Assembly: GCF_018881545.1 (NCBI RefSeq)
Contig: NZ_JACVQD010000001.1
Coordinates: 462,039-526,038 of the forward strand
Direction: 5' to 3'
Length of the DNA stretch: 64,000 bases
Source of the DNA: Polynucleobacter alcilacus
GTDB taxonomy: Bacteria > Pseudomonadota > Gammaproteobacteria > Burkholderiales > Burkholderiaceae
The notes under the pieces were generated by a model. The model worked only from the letters and a program-made list of their open reading frames with translations. It ran no database searches and was not told the origin of the DNA. The translations under genes and the position numbers were made by a program. Positions 1-9,117 of this stretch are shown in pieces. Each line of letters starts with the position of its first letter. Within the stretch, counting starts at the first letter, position 1.

Positions 1-8
1 GTGAATAG

Positions 9-1046
9 TTATTCCCAAGCGGCTCGAGGATAAAAGAATACGCCATGGGGTGATTTACCCACTGGGATGACTGTCATCAGCTTCATGGAAGGGATGTCAA
101 TCACGCCTACTTTTTTAGAGAATCGAAAAGTAACCCACAGCGTTTTACCGTCAGGGGTGATCTCCATATCATCTGGACCTGCTGGCAAGCCGGTGATTTC
201 ACCCTCTTTTTCCAGCGTTTGCATATTAATTAAACTGATAGAGGATGCAATCCGGTTACTAACAAAGAGATGCTTCTTATCACCCAGCGGTCGGAAGTTG
301 TGTGCACCCTTGCCTGTGGGAATACGTTTCACTTCTTTGCGTGTCTTCCAATCGATCACTTGCACGTAGTCATCGCCAGTGATACCCACCAATAAGTACT
401 GATCTCCCGGTGTCATCCACAAACCAGCAGGGACTTTGCCAGTCGGCATTACCCAAAGTACGCTTTGTGTTTCTAAATCAATGGCTACAAGTTCGCTTGA
501 ATCTTGTAAAGTAATAAAGGCAATTTTGCTATCTGCAGTAAAAGCGATATGACTCGGAGTTTTCGCCAGCTTCACTGTCTTGGCTAATTTGAGATTGGCG
601 CCATCCGCCGCATAAATATCTACCCGGTCCAAACGATTGCCATTTGCAATAAACCATTTATGGTTTGGTGAATACCCAATTTGGTAAGGGTCGATGATGT
701 TCGGAATTTTTCCAGTTAACTCGCCAGTACTAGGATTCATCAACACCACATCATTACCTGCTGCATTCGCAATCAGTAAGGTTTTTTGATCGGGGGTCAT
801 CATCAAGTGATGGGGTTCTTTACCCACTGGAACTGTCTTGATTACTTGCCGTGTCGGCATGTCAATCAAGCTCACGGAAGCTTCGCCTGAATTGAGAATA
901 ATCGCCAGCTTTGGCTGATTTGCTGCAGGGGCCTGGATAGTGGCAGGGTTCGTTTGTGCAAGCACAAAGTGACTTACTGAAAGTAAGGCAAACCAAGAGG
1001 ATGCCGCAATAGTGCGAAATCTTCTAATCTGAATAAATATATGCAT
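9..1046 (-). CDS. secreted YVTN/YncE-family beta-propeller protein
   Basis: Probable periplasmic seven-bladed beta-propeller protein of about 345 residues. The start at 1046 (ATG) is preferred over a GTG at 1103 because it gives a compact signal peptide: basic IRRFR, a hydrophobic stretch, then VLA-QTN as a likely cleavage site. The mature part is built from repeated blade segments of the kind 'TPDQKTLLIAN', 'SPNHKWFIAN', 'TADSKIAFIT', 'TPDGKTLWVT', each followed by 'VxVIDxxTxxV' strands, which is the YVTN repeat pattern. Such proteins bind ligands or partners, or accompany redox and metal systems, but no catalytic residues can be named. It lies 69 bp downstream of hrpA on the same strand. 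Function unknown; the fold assignment is confident. Confidence 0.75.
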   Translation of the reverse strand: MHIFIQIRRFRTIAASSWFALLSVSHFVLAQTNPATIQAPAANQPKLAIILNSGEASVSLIDMPTRQVIKTVPVGKEPHHLMMTPDQKTLLIANAAGNDVVLMNPSTGELTGKIPNIIDPYQIGYSPNHKWFIANGNRLDRVDIYAADGANLKLAKTVKLAKTPSHIAFTADSKIAFITLQDSSELVAIDLETQSVLWVMPTGKVPAGLWMTPGDQYLLVGITGDDYVQVIDWKTRKEVKRIPTGKGAHNFRPLGDKKHLFVSNRIASSISLINMQTLEKEGEITGLPAGPDDMEITPDGKTLWVTFRFSKKVGVIDIPSMKLMTVIPVGKSPHGVFFYPRAAWE

Positions 1047-1115
1047 CCCGCTATTGTAAGCAATCAATAGGCTTTTATTACCCTCTAATATCCTCAATAG
1101 CACAGTGGATTTGAC

Positions 1116-4100
1116 TTAGCGCAAGCTAGCCAAAACTTTTTCTAATCGTTTTAAAGACATTGGGCTTGGGGTTTTCAGTTCCTGGGCATATAAAGCTACC
1201 CTTAGCTCCTCTAACTGCCAACGGAAATCTTGTAAAGCCGGGTCTTCTGTCATGGCATAAGAGGCTGAACCCTTATTACCCTGCAAGCGCTTTTGCCAAG
1301 GTCGCGCCACGGATTCCCAATCTTTTTGACATTGCGCATCACGACTCGGGTTCGTCCGCAACTTATCAATTCGCATTGCAATCGCTTTTAAGTAACGTGG
1401 CAGATGCACTAATTGCGCATAGGGAATCTCCGCAACGAACTGAGGAAAGATCAAGGCTTGCATTTGGGTTTGAATATCCACATAAGCACTTGGCGATGCT
1501 GCTTTTGCTTGAGCAATTTTTTTCTGTAAATCCGCATGCGCTTGTAGTGCATTTAATGCATGCCGTGCAATTTCTTGAGCAATTAAAGCTAAGCGTGCTT
1601 TACCTGCCTGTACGCGTTCAGCAAATTGCTCTGTGTTGTTTGGTAGCGGATCGATCATAAAAGCACGCTCTAGTGCCACATGGAGAATCTGTTCTATCAG
1701 ACCATCTACTGACCCCACATTAATAAACAACAAGCCCAGTTCCCGAATACCCGGCAACTGTTTTTGCAATGCTTTCAAAGTATCTTTATTACTTAAGGCG
1801 AATAAGCGACGTAATCCGAATTGATGTTGCTTGCGAGCCTCTAATAGATCATCAAAGACTTCTAAGTCACAGTAGCCTCCACGATCAACCAAGGCAGGAT
1901 ATCCAAATAAGGTTTTATTGCCTTTTTGAATTTCTAATGTCTCTGGTAGCTCACCAAACTCCCAGCTACGGTAACCACCCTGCTCAAGCTGTTGGACTTT
2001 ATCAGCAAGGGGTTTAGCTCCATCAAGCCGAGGTGCGGGATCAACCCCGAGTTCTGCCTGCGCCGTTTCTTGGGCAATCGCCTGAAAAGCACTGCGCGCA
2101 GTTTCCCCATATTCCGCACGTAAGCGTGCTAAGTTGCGCTCTACTTCTAGCTGGCGGCCATGTTCATCAATCAAGCGAAAGTTCATGGAGGAGTGCAAAG
2201 GTAATGATTCAGGTCTAAAGTCAGTACGTTTAATTTCTAAACCACGCTCTTTGCGAATATCTCCAATCAGACTATCTAAGAAATCCCCCACTCCAAATTG
2301 TTTTTCCTCTAGCTTGCGCTCCAGGAATGACTTAGCGTAATCCGGTAGTGGTACACAATGCCGTCTGAGTTTTTGTGGGAGTGATTTCAAGAGGAGAAGT
2401 GCTTTTTCTTCACACATCCCTGGTACTAGCCATTCGCAACGACGTCCATCTACTTGATTGAGTTGCGTCAGCGGCACCACTAAGGTCACTCCATCCTTTG
2501 GGCTTCCGGGTTCGAAGTGATAGGTCAAGCTAAGGTCTGCGCCACCCACCATCATATTCTTTGGATAGCGATCCACGGTGATGCCAGCAGCTTCATGGCG
2601 CATTAAATCGGCTTTTTCGAGTCGCAGTTGATTATCTAGATCAGCTTCCTTCTTAAGCCAAGACTTCAGCTCCTCCCGACTGCGGACCTCCTTCGGAATG
2701 CGTGACTCATAGAACGCAAAGAGCAGATCATCGTCTACCAAGACATCTGGACGGCGAGAGCGATGCTCCAGCGCTTCAATTTCTTTAATCAGGCGCCGGT
2801 TATGCCAAAAGAAGTTAAATAGCCCAGAGTATTTTTTCTTGGCGTCAGCTTCTGTCTCTCGCTGCAGTGCTGAGGTATCCATGCGCCCGAACAATTCTTC
2901 TTGGACTAAGGCTTGACTGATAAATAACTCGCGGGTTTCATCCGGATTGTGCGGCTCATAGCGCACACGTCGACCATGATAGATCGGCAAACCATATAAG
3001 GTACCGCGCTCAAAAGCCATCACTTCACCTTGGCGGTTGTCCCAAAACGGCTCACTTAATGACTTGATGAGCCGATGGGCTGCCACTTGCTCAACCCATT
3101 GCGGCTCAATCTTGGCAATCGTGCGGGCATACATGCGATTGGTCTCTTGCAGTTCACCCGCTACGATCCAGGCACCCGCTTTTTTACCAATCGTTGAACC
3201 TGGCCAAATAAATGGACGAATACCTCTAGCACCTACATAACCACCAGTCTTGCTGTTGCGGTCCTGGGATTTTTCATCTTCTTCTTTTTTGGCGACATAG
3301 CCAAGCAGTCCTGTTAATAAAGAGAGGTGTACTTGCTCGTAAGTGGCAGGAATTCCATTTTCTTTCCAGCCCTTCTCGCCGAGCATGGTGTGCAACTGTC
3401 CATGCACATCGCGCCATTCACGTAGGCGACGCGGGGATAAGAATTTACTTTTACATAAATTCTCCAGCTGGCGATTACTGTGTTTATGTTGTAAAGCATC
3501 TTGATACCAATTCCACAGTTTTACAAAACTCAGAAACTCAGAACGTTCGTCGGCAAATTGAAGATGGGCTTGATCTGCTGCCGCTGCTTGATCCATCGGT
3601 CTATCGCGGGGATCCTGAGTGGCTAAAGCGGATGCGATGATGGCAACTTCTTTTAAAGCGTTTTGTTCTTTAGCCGCTAGTAACATACGACCGATGCGCG
3701 GATCCAATGGCAAGTCTGCTAGTTGCCTGCCAATGGCTGTGAGCTTAAAGCTGTTATTGATATCTTTGTCATCGCCAGCTTCTGAGTCATCCAACTCGAT
3801 AGCGCCTAATTCATCTAAGAGTTGGACACCGTCTGCAATGGCTCTACCAAGCGGCTTATCAATGAATGGGAAATACTGAATTTTTGGCAAGCGCAGTGAG
3901 CTCATGCGCAACAAGACTGCTGCTAATGAGCTACGCAATATTTCAGGATCGGTAAATTTGGGGCGACCTTGGTAATCGAGTTCGCTGTACAAACGAATAC
4001 AGATACCGTCTGAGACACGGCCACAGCGCCCTGCTCTTTGATTGGCTGCCGCTTGAGAAATCGGCTCAATTTGAAGTTGCTCAACCTTGTTGCGATAAGA

Positions 4101-5120
4101 GTAGCGCTTGACTCTAGCCAAGCCACTATCAATCACATACCGAATATTGGGTACAGTTAAAGAAGTTTCAGCAACGTTGGTTGTCAAAATAATGCGGCGC
4201 CCATTGCCGGGATTAAATACCCGTTCTTGCTCAGCTACTGACTGACGAGCAAAGAGACTCAGAATCTCTGGATGAAAACGCTGCTGCAAGACGTGATCCT
4301 TGCGTAGCGCTTCAGCGCAATCACGAATCTCGCGCTCACCTGGTAAAAAGACTAAGACATCACCCGCGCCTGCAGTACCCTCTCGCCAAAGGTTGGCAAT
4401 TTCTTCTGTAACTGCATCTGAAATTTCTTTTGCAGCCTTCGATTCTTTTTTTCCATCGGGCTTGACATCAGGCTCTAGTGGTGAATAGCGCTGCTCCACT
4501 GGAAATAATCGACCACTGACCTCAATCACCGGTGCCATCTTGCCGTTGATGGCAAAGTGTTCAGCAAAACGCTGGGCATCAATCGTTGCTGAGGTAATGA
4601 TGAGTTTGAGGTCGGGTCTCTTTGGGAGCAGCTGCCGCAGATATCCCAAAAGAAAGTCGATATTTAAACTGCGTTCGTGCGCTTCATCAATGATGAGGGT
4701 GTCATAGGCTTTGAGCTGGGGGTCGCGCTGGGTCTCTGCCAATAAGATACCGTCGGTCATGAGCTTGATTGAGGCGGTCTGGCTTGTCTTGTCAGCAAAG
4801 CGCACTTGATAGCCAACGTCTTGCCCAACTGGCGAGCCAAGCTCTTGCGCAATTCTTTTGGCTGTAGCGGTCGCTGCAATACGACGCGGCTGAGTATGGC
4901 CAATCAACTTGCCGCCATTGATGGTGCCACGCCCTAGGTCCAAACAAATCTTGGGTAGCTGGGTAGTCTTGCCTGAACCAGTCTCACCGCAGACTATGAC
5001 CACCTGATGGCTCTGCAAGGCATCTTTGATTATTTGCCTCTGGCCAGAGACCGGCAATTCTTCCGGAAAGCGGATTTCGAGCCTGCGTGGGGTGTTGGAA
5101 GCAGGCACAGGCTTTGGCAT
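1116..5120 (-). CDS. hrpA: ATP-dependent RNA helicase HrpA (DEAH box)
   Basis: Large DEAH-box RNA helicase, about 1334 residues, matching the roughly 1300-residue bacterial HrpA family. Numbered from the ATG at 5120: Walker A GETGSGKT at about 45-52, DEAH at 145-148, SAT motif at 177-179 and QRAGRCGR (motif VI) at 361-368. The helicase-associated and long DUF3418-like C-terminal regions follow, ending in KRLEKVLASLR. A GTG at 5156 would add 12 residues, but neither start has a clear Shine-Dalgarno. The 5' end faces argA across a very short gap and contains the argA promoter. HrpA helps mRNA processing and resolves stalled ribosomes. The product call is certain; the start is not. Confidence 0.95.
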   Translation of the reverse strand: MPKPVPASNTPRRLEIRFPEELPVSGQRQIIKDALQSHQVVIVCGETGSGKTTQLPKICLDLGRGTINGGKLIGHTQPRRIAATATAKRIAQELGSPVGQDVGYQVRFADKTSQTASIKLMTDGILLAETQRDPQLKAYDTLIIDEAHERSLNIDFLLGYLRQLLPKRPDLKLIITSATIDAQRFAEHFAINGKMAPVIEVSGRLFPVEQRYSPLEPDVKPDGKKESKAAKEISDAVTEEIANLWREGTAGAGDVLVFLPGEREIRDCAEALRKDHVLQQRFHPEILSLFARQSVAEQERVFNPGNGRRIILTTNVAETSLTVPNIRYVIDSGLARVKRYSYRNKVEQLQIEPISQAAANQRAGRCGRVSDGICIRLYSELDYQGRPKFTDPEILRSSLAAVLLRMSSLRLPKIQYFPFIDKPLGRAIADGVQLLDELGAIELDDSEAGDDKDINNSFKLTAIGRQLADLPLDPRIGRMLLAAKEQNALKEVAIIASALATQDPRDRPMDQAAAADQAHLQFADERSEFLSFVKLWNWYQDALQHKHSNRQLENLCKSKFLSPRRLREWRDVHGQLHTMLGEKGWKENGIPATYEQVHLSLLTGLLGYVAKKEEDEKSQDRNSKTGGYVGARGIRPFIWPGSTIGKKAGAWIVAGELQETNRMYARTIAKIEPQWVEQVAAHRLIKSLSEPFWDNRQGEVMAFERGTLYGLPIYHGRRVRYEPHNPDETRELFISQALVQEELFGRMDTSALQRETEADAKKKYSGLFNFFWHNRRLIKEIEALEHRSRRPDVLVDDDLLFAFYESRIPKEVRSREELKSWLKKEADLDNQLRLEKADLMRHEAAGITVDRYPKNMMVGGADLSLTYHFEPGSPKDGVTLVVPLTQLNQVDGRRCEWLVPGMCEEKALLLLKSLPQKLRRHCVPLPDYAKSFLERKLEEKQFGVGDFLDSLIGDIRKERGLEIKRTDFRPESLPLHSSMNFRLIDEHGRQLEVERNLARLRAEYGETARSAFQAIAQETAQAELGVDPAPRLDGAKPLADKVQQLEQGGYRSWEFGELPETLEIQKGNKTLFGYPALVDRGGYCDLEVFDDLLEARKQHQFGLRRLFALSNKDTLKALQKQLPGIRELGLLFINVGSVDGLIEQILHVALERAFMIDPLPNNTEQFAERVQAGKARLALIAQEIARHALNALQAHADLQKKIAQAKAASPSAYVDIQTQMQALIFPQFVAEIPYAQLVHLPRYLKAIAMRIDKLRTNPSRDAQCQKDWESVARPWQKRLQGNKGSASYAMTEDPALQDFRWQLEELRVALYAQELKTPSPMSLKRLEKVLASLR

Positions 5121-5135
5121 TGCTTTGGGTTTTTG

Positions 5136-5164
5136 TTGGTTTATAGGCTCTTGCACCCTATAAT
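5136..5164 (+). promoter_or_regulatory. predicted sigma-70 promoter of argA
   Basis: TTGGTT (5136-5141), a 17-bp spacer and a perfect TATAAT (5159-5164). Transcription would begin about 7-10 bp later, at or within a few bases of the argA ATG (5174), so the mRNA would have almost no leader. No Shine-Dalgarno precedes argA, which fits. The element overlaps the possible GTG start of the divergent hrpA. Inference from motif match only. Confidence 0.5.
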
Positions 5165-5173
5165 TTTCTCACT

Positions 5174-6538
5174 ATGCCAACAAATGCACCAAACTCGGCT
5201 TCTATTGCCGATGAAACTACCTCCAACTTCCCCTTCGTAGGCTGGTTGCGCGACGTCGCCCCCTACATTCATAGCTTCCGCGAAAAGACCTTTGTCATTG
5301 CCTTTGCGGGTGAACTTGTTCAAGAAATCGGCCTTGAGAACCTGATTGAGGATATTGCCATGTTGCATGCCATGGGCATGCGCATTGTGTTGGTTCATGG
5401 CATTCGTCCCCAGATTGAAGAGCAACTGATGTTGCGCAAGATTAAAAGTAAGTTTGGTAAAAGTTCCATCCATAACTACCGCATTACCGATGCTGCCGCA
5501 TTAGAGTGCGTCAAAGAGGCTGCCGGAGAATTGCGTCTTGATATCGAGGCAGCGTTTAGTCGTGGTCTCCCAAACACACCTATGGCAGGTTCCCGTATTT
5601 CAGTGATCTCCGGAAACTTCATCACCGCAATGCCAGTGGGCGTTGTGGAAGGGATTGACTATATCCATACTGGTTTAGTACGCAAAGTAGACTCTGGTTC
5701 TATTAGTCAATCCTTAGATAGCAACAAGATTGTTTTACTCTCGCCTTTAGGTTTCTCCCCTACAGGTCAAGCGTTTAATCTAGCCTATGAAGATGTAGCC
5801 GCCTCTACTGCTGCTGCGCTCAAAGCGGATAAGTTAATTTTCTTGAGTCCTTATGAAGGTCTGTACGACCTCGAAGGTGATCTCATTACAGAATTATCCT
5901 TACCTCAATTGCAAGACTACATGGTTGAGAACAGCGCACTGGATATTGGTATGAAGAGCTTGCTCAATATCTCGGGCAGAGCAATTCGCTCTGGAGTGAG
6001 CCGCGTCCATTTCTTGCCCTGCAATCGTGATGGCGCTTTACTTGAAGAACTCTTTACCCACGATGGTATTGGTATGATGCTTGCCTCATCCGATATTGAG
6101 AACCTGCGTGAAGCCAATCAGGATGACGTCGGTGGTATTTTGCAACTCACGATGCCTCTTGAAGATGAGGGTATTTTGGCTTCCCGAGGCCAAGATGTGA
6201 TCGAGCGTGATATTCAACGCTTCTCCGTGATTGAGCATGACCGTGTACTGTTCGGTTGCGCCGCTCTTTTCCCCTTCCCCAATGGCGTTGGTGAATTAGC
6301 CTGTCTGGCGGTTGATCCCGATGTTCAAGGCTCGGGTGACGGTGAACGTCTTCTCAAGCGGGTAGAAATGCGTGCCAAACAAGAAGGTATTAAAAAATTG
6401 TTTGTTCTGACTACCAGAACAGAGCACTGGTTCTTGAAGCGCGGCTTTAAGCGGGCCACGGTGGATGACTTGCCCGAAGAAAGAAAAGAAATTTATAACT
6501 GGGACCGTAAGTCCATGGTATTAACTAAAGATCTATAA
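5174..6538 (+). CDS. argA: amino-acid N-acetyltransferase (N-acetylglutamate synthase)
   Basis: First step of arginine synthesis: acetylation of glutamate with acetyl-CoA in the cytoplasm. The 454-residue length fits classical ArgA. The N-terminal two thirds is an amino-acid-kinase-like domain ('[15 protein letters not shown]', '[10 protein letters not shown]'), which in this family binds arginine for feedback inhibition. The C-terminal third is a GNAT domain with '[17 protein letters not shown]' as the acetyl-CoA pyrophosphate loop and '[16 protein letters not shown]' near the end. It is divergent from hrpA and 34 bp upstream of yggX, with which it may be co-transcribed. No ribosome binding site is visible, consistent with a near-leaderless mRNA. 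Confidence 0.95.
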   Translation: MPTNAPNSASIADETTSNFPFVGWLRDVAPYIHSFREKTFVIAFAGELVQEIGLENLIEDIAMLHAMGMRIVLVHGIRPQIEEQLMLRKIKSKFGKSSIHNYRITDAAALECVKEAAGELRLDIEAAFSRGLPNTPMAGSRISVISGNFITAMPVGVVEGIDYIHTGLVRKVDSGSISQSLDSNKIVLLSPLGFSPTGQAFNLAYEDVAASTAAALKADKLIFLSPYEGLYDLEGDLITELSLPQLQDYMVENSALDIGMKSLLNISGRAIRSGVSRVHFLPCNRDGALLEELFTHDGIGMMLASSDIENLREANQDDVGGILQLTMPLEDEGILASRGQDVIERDIQRFSVIEHDRVLFGCAALFPFPNGVGELACLAVDPDVQGSGDGERLLKRVEMRAKQEGIKKLFVLTTRTEHWFLKRGFKRATVDDLPEERKEIYNWDRKSMVLTKDL

Positions 6539-6550
6539 GAGATCTATAAG
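6529..6550. repeat. 11-bp tandem duplication across the argA stop
   Basis: AGATCTATAAG occurs twice in direct succession (6529-6539 and 6540-6550). The first copy carries the argA stop codon and the second lies in the spacer before yggX. It looks like a recent slippage duplication with no effect on the reading frame. Confidence 0.8.
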
Positions 6551-6572
6551 AAAAACAAGAAAGGTATTACAG

Positions 6573-6845
6573 ATGGCACGGATGGTTCAATGCATCAAAC
6601 TGAATAAAGAAGCTGAAGGAATGGATTTCGCTCCACTTCCCGGTGACCTTGGTAAAAAGATTTGGAATCAAGTATCCAAAGAGGCATGGGCTGCCTGGTT
6701 AAAGCAGCAGACGATGTTGATTAATGAGAATCGTCTCAATATGGCCGATCCCCGTGCACGTCAGTACTTGTTAAAGCAGGTAGAAAAGTATTTCTTTGAA
6801 GGTGGTGCCGATACGGCGCAGGGCTACGTTCCGCCTGCAGAGTAA
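6573..6845 (+). CDS. yggX: probable Fe(2+)-trafficking protein YggX
   Basis: Small cytoplasmic protein (90 residues, the family length) that protects iron-sulfur clusters from oxidative damage and takes part in iron handling. The family signature is clear: '[28 protein letters not shown]' with the conserved Cys at position 7, then '[25 protein letters not shown]' and 'MEKYFF'-type end 'VEKYFFEGG'. Start chosen at the ATG preceded by AAGAAAGG. It follows argA by 34 bp on the same strand and is followed by a stand-alone RNA gene. Confidence 0.93.
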   Translation: MARMVQCIKLNKEAEGMDFAPLPGDLGKKIWNQVSKEAWAAWLKQQTMLINENRLNMADPRARQYLLKQVEKYFFEGGADTAQGYVPPAE

Positions 6846-6897
6846 AGAAGGTATTGCATCACAGCAAAAATATATTTGCATTCATTGATTTGTTTTG

Positions 6898-6926
6898 TTG
6901 ACACCCAAAATATTAAAGCATAGGAT
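6898..6926 (+). promoter_or_regulatory. strong sigma-70 promoter of an orphan RNA gene
   Basis: TTGACA (6898-6903, a perfect -35), exactly 17 bp of spacer, then TAGGAT (6921-6926). The predicted transcription start is near 6933. No open reading frame with a ribosome binding site follows before the terminator at 7059-7089, so the promoter appears to serve a non-coding transcript. Confidence 0.7.
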
Positions 6927-6932
6927 GTAATC

Positions 6933-7089
6933 GTGGTGCGACAGAAATAGTGTTCCGCCACATTGGCGAAAGCCACTAGGAATGAGCATATCTATATGCT
7001 CATAGGCTAAGGAACTAAATACCTTCCGAGCGCCTGCGCCATGCAATCCATGGCAAACAACCCGATGGGCATACCCCGTCGGGTTTTTT
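6933..7089 (+). ncRNA. structured small RNA of unidentified family
   Basis: Predicted transcript of about 157 nt between a near-consensus promoter and a rho-independent terminator, in the gap between the convergent genes yggX and rpiA. Visible structure: CGTGGTGCG near the 5' end can pair with TGCGCCATG (about 7032-7043) as a closing helix; GTTCC pairs with GGAAC; a TGGC-GAAA-GCCA stem carries a GNRA tetraloop; and ATGAGCATAT/ATATGCTCAT forms a perfect 10-bp hairpin. An alternative GCCATG/CATGGC hairpin competes with the closing helix. Size and isolated position are compatible with 6S RNA, but I could not match the diagnostic 6S bubble, so the family is left open. It is not tmRNA, RNase P or SRP RNA. 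Confidence 0.6.
7059..7089 (+). terminator. rho-independent terminator
   Basis: Stem AACCCGA (7059-7065) with TCGGGTT (7079-7085), extended by TGGG/CCCC pairing, followed by a run of T. It ends the small RNA and, read on the other strand, may also serve rpiA, whose stop codon is 6 bp away. Confidence 0.8.
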
Positions 7090-7094
7090 AATCC

Positions 7095-7805
7095 TTAGAG
7101 CACGATTCTGTCTACGCCCGAGGCATTACTCACTAGCAAGATATTGGCTTTTTCTTTTGCAAAGAGTCCAACCGTAATCACACCCGCAATTTGATCGATT
7201 TGTGCTTCCATGGTGATGGGGTCTGTAATCTGCAAACCAGCTACATCTAATATCCAAGCGCCGTTATCAGTCACAAATGCTGCGCTTGGAGTTTGGTTCA
7301 GGTCTGCGCGAGTCGTTTTTGCCAAGCGTAGACTTACCTTACCGCCCAACTTCTCTAATTCTCTCGTGACTATTCCTTTTGCAAGCGGAATAATTTCCAC
7401 TGGTAGCGCGAAATTACCCAAAACCGGGACTTGCTTTGATGAATCACAAATACAGATGAACTGCTTAGCCATAGAGGCAATAATCTTTTCACGGGTGAGT
7501 GCCCCGCCACCGCCCTTCATCATGTGCCCTGCTGGATCGATTTCATCAGCACCATCGACATAGGCCGGAAGACTGACGACGTCATTCGGATCGAGCACCT
7601 TAAATCCATGCTTCAGTAAACGCTCCGTAGTGGCATTCGAGCTCGAGACTGTTCCAGCAAAGTGATCTTTGTGCCCCGCTAGTGCATCAATAAAGTAATT
7701 GACGGTTGAGCCAGTTCCAACGCCTAATATTTGCCCGGTAGGCAGCTTCAATACTTCATCTCGCGCTGCCTCGCCTACCATTTGTTTCAATTGATCTTGG
7801 TTCAT
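7095..7805 (-). CDS. rpiA: ribose-5-phosphate isomerase A
   Basis: Interconverts ribose 5-phosphate and ribulose 5-phosphate in the non-oxidative pentose phosphate pathway. At 236 residues it has the usual length, with 'GVGTGSTVNYFID' (phosphate loop), 'YVDGADEID' and 'MKGGGGALTREKI' (catalytic region). It starts with ATG at 7805 and is divergent from tal, another enzyme of the same pathway, across 112 bp that must hold both promoters. Confidence 0.96.
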   Translation of the reverse strand: MNQDQLKQMVGEAARDEVLKLPTGQILGVGTGSTVNYFIDALAGHKDHFAGTVSSSNATTERLLKHGFKVLDPNDVVSLPAYVDGADEIDPAGHMMKGGGGALTREKIIASMAKQFICICDSSKQVPVLGNFALPVEIIPLAKGIVTRELEKLGGKVSLRLAKTTRADLNQTPSAAFVTDNGAWILDVAGLQITDPITMEAQIDQIAGVITVGLFAKEKANILLVSNASGVDRIVL

Positions 7806-7917
7806 ATGCCTGCTGAACGCCCTTATGCCTTAACTGGAATGGAGTAATTCATCCATCTATCATATGATATCCATTAGAAACCCACTACTGCAGACCCTTA
7901 TTTAGACCAATCTAGCC

Positions 7918-8883
7918 ATGAATAGCACCTCATCAGCCCCAAACCAACTAGAGCAACTCAAAAAACTTACAACGGTAGTTGCCGATACAGGTGACTTCGA
8001 GCGCATGCAGGCGTTCCGGCCGCAGGATGCCACTACCAACCCATCCCTCATTCTGAAGGCGGCCCAACAAAGTAACTATCAAGCCCTAGTGCAGTCGGTT
8101 AAAAATGCCCATCCTGGTCTGAGCCCTACTGACTTGGTAGATTACATCTTGGTGGCGTTTGGTTTAGAGATTCTTAAAATCGTTCCTGGCAGAGTCTCTA
8201 CAGAAGTAGACGCCCGCCTCTCTTTTGATAGCAAAGCAACCGTAGCCAAGGCTAAGCATTTGATTGCCCTGTATGAGTCGCATGGCATTGATCGCCAACG
8301 CATCTTAATTAAATTAGCTGGCACTTGGGAAGGGATTGCAGCAGCTAGAGAATTAGAGGCTGATGGAATTCATTGCAATATGACCTTGCTCTTTTCTTTA
8401 GTGCAAGCGGCTGCCTGTGGCGCTGCAAATGCCAAGCTAATTTCTCCGTTTGTGGGACGAATTACCGATTGGCACAAGGTAAAACTTGGGGCAAATTGGA
8501 GTGATGTCAATCATGGTGGCGCCAATGATCCCGGTGTGACTTCGGTAAAGCGCATTTTTGCTTACTACAAGCACTTTGGCATCTCTACAGAAATCATGGG
8601 GGCGAGCTTTCGTAACACGAGTCAGATCCTAGAGTTGGCAGGATGTGATCTATTAACGATTAGTCCAGAACTCTTAGCCGAACTTCAGGGCAGCACTACT
8701 GCAGTGAGCAAAAAACTCGATGCAGCGAATGCACAAGGGGAAGCGATTACCCCATTAAAGCTTGATGAGTCTAGTTTCCGCTTGCAGTTAAACAATGACG
8801 CCATGGCAACAGAAAAGCTCGCTGAAGGAATTCGGAACTTCTGTGTGGATACAGAAAAACTAGAAGCGCTACTCGCTAAGTAA
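7918..8883 (+). CDS. tal: transaldolase
   Basis: Transfers a dihydroxyacetone unit between sugar phosphates in the pentose phosphate pathway. The 321-residue length fits the TalB-type subfamily. Key residues: the Schiff-base lysine K132 in '[10 protein letters not shown]' (same number as in E. coli TalB), 'DATTNPSLI' at about 38-46 and '[11 protein letters not shown]' at about 155. ATG start with no obvious Shine-Dalgarno. It is divergent from rpiA, suggesting joint control of the two pentose phosphate enzymes. Confidence 0.96.
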   Translation: MNSTSSAPNQLEQLKKLTTVVADTGDFERMQAFRPQDATTNPSLILKAAQQSNYQALVQSVKNAHPGLSPTDLVDYILVAFGLEILKIVPGRVSTEVDARLSFDSKATVAKAKHLIALYESHGIDRQRILIKLAGTWEGIAAARELEADGIHCNMTLLFSLVQAAACGAANAKLISPFVGRITDWHKVKLGANWSDVNHGGANDPGVTSVKRIFAYYKHFGISTEIMGASFRNTSQILELAGCDLLTISPELLAELQGSTTAVSKKLDAANAQGEAITPLKLDESSFRLQLNNDAMATEKLAEGIRNFCVDTEKLEALLAK

Positions 8884-8913
8884 AGCTTCTAGATTTTTGA
8901 TTTGCTGCTTATT

Positions 8914-9099
8914 TTATTTTTTAGCAGTATTAATACCGAGTAAGCCATAAGCTGGGCAATTACCGAGCATACCCGTTGCCAGAGGAATAATGCCAATCCA
9001 AGCCCATGGGCCAGTGATACCAAATGCTGCCAGACCCATCAGGGTGACGCCAACAGTCATGCGTAGTACACGTTCAGTGTGACCAATATTGCATTGCAT
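8914..9099 (-). CDS. DUF2892-family small inner membrane protein
   Basis: 61-residue protein with two predicted membrane segments ('VLRMTVGVTLMGLAAFGI' and 'WAWIGIIPLATGML') and the family's 'MxCNIGxxER' start and 'GNCPAYGLLGI' end. This is the domain found alone or fused to rhodanese (YgaP). The conserved Cys pair (C3 and C48) is present. GAAAGG precedes the ATG. It lies 18 bp downstream of rlmB on the same strand. Function unknown. Confidence 0.85.
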   Translation of the reverse strand: MQCNIGHTERVLRMTVGVTLMGLAAFGITGPWAWIGIIPLATGMLGNCPAYGLLGINTAKK

Positions 9100-9117
9100 A
9101 TAAGCCTTTCGAGTAAT

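Noticed and set aside
1160..1660. 166-codon open frame antisense to hrpA
   Set aside because: Lies fully inside the well-supported hrpA gene on the other strand, with no ribosome binding site or recognisable domain; a frame shadow.
6933..7089. Calling the orphan RNA 6S RNA
   Set aside because: Length, promoter and a vaguely similar 3' segment (GCCTGCG) fit, but the long rod with a central bubble is not evident by hand; family left open.
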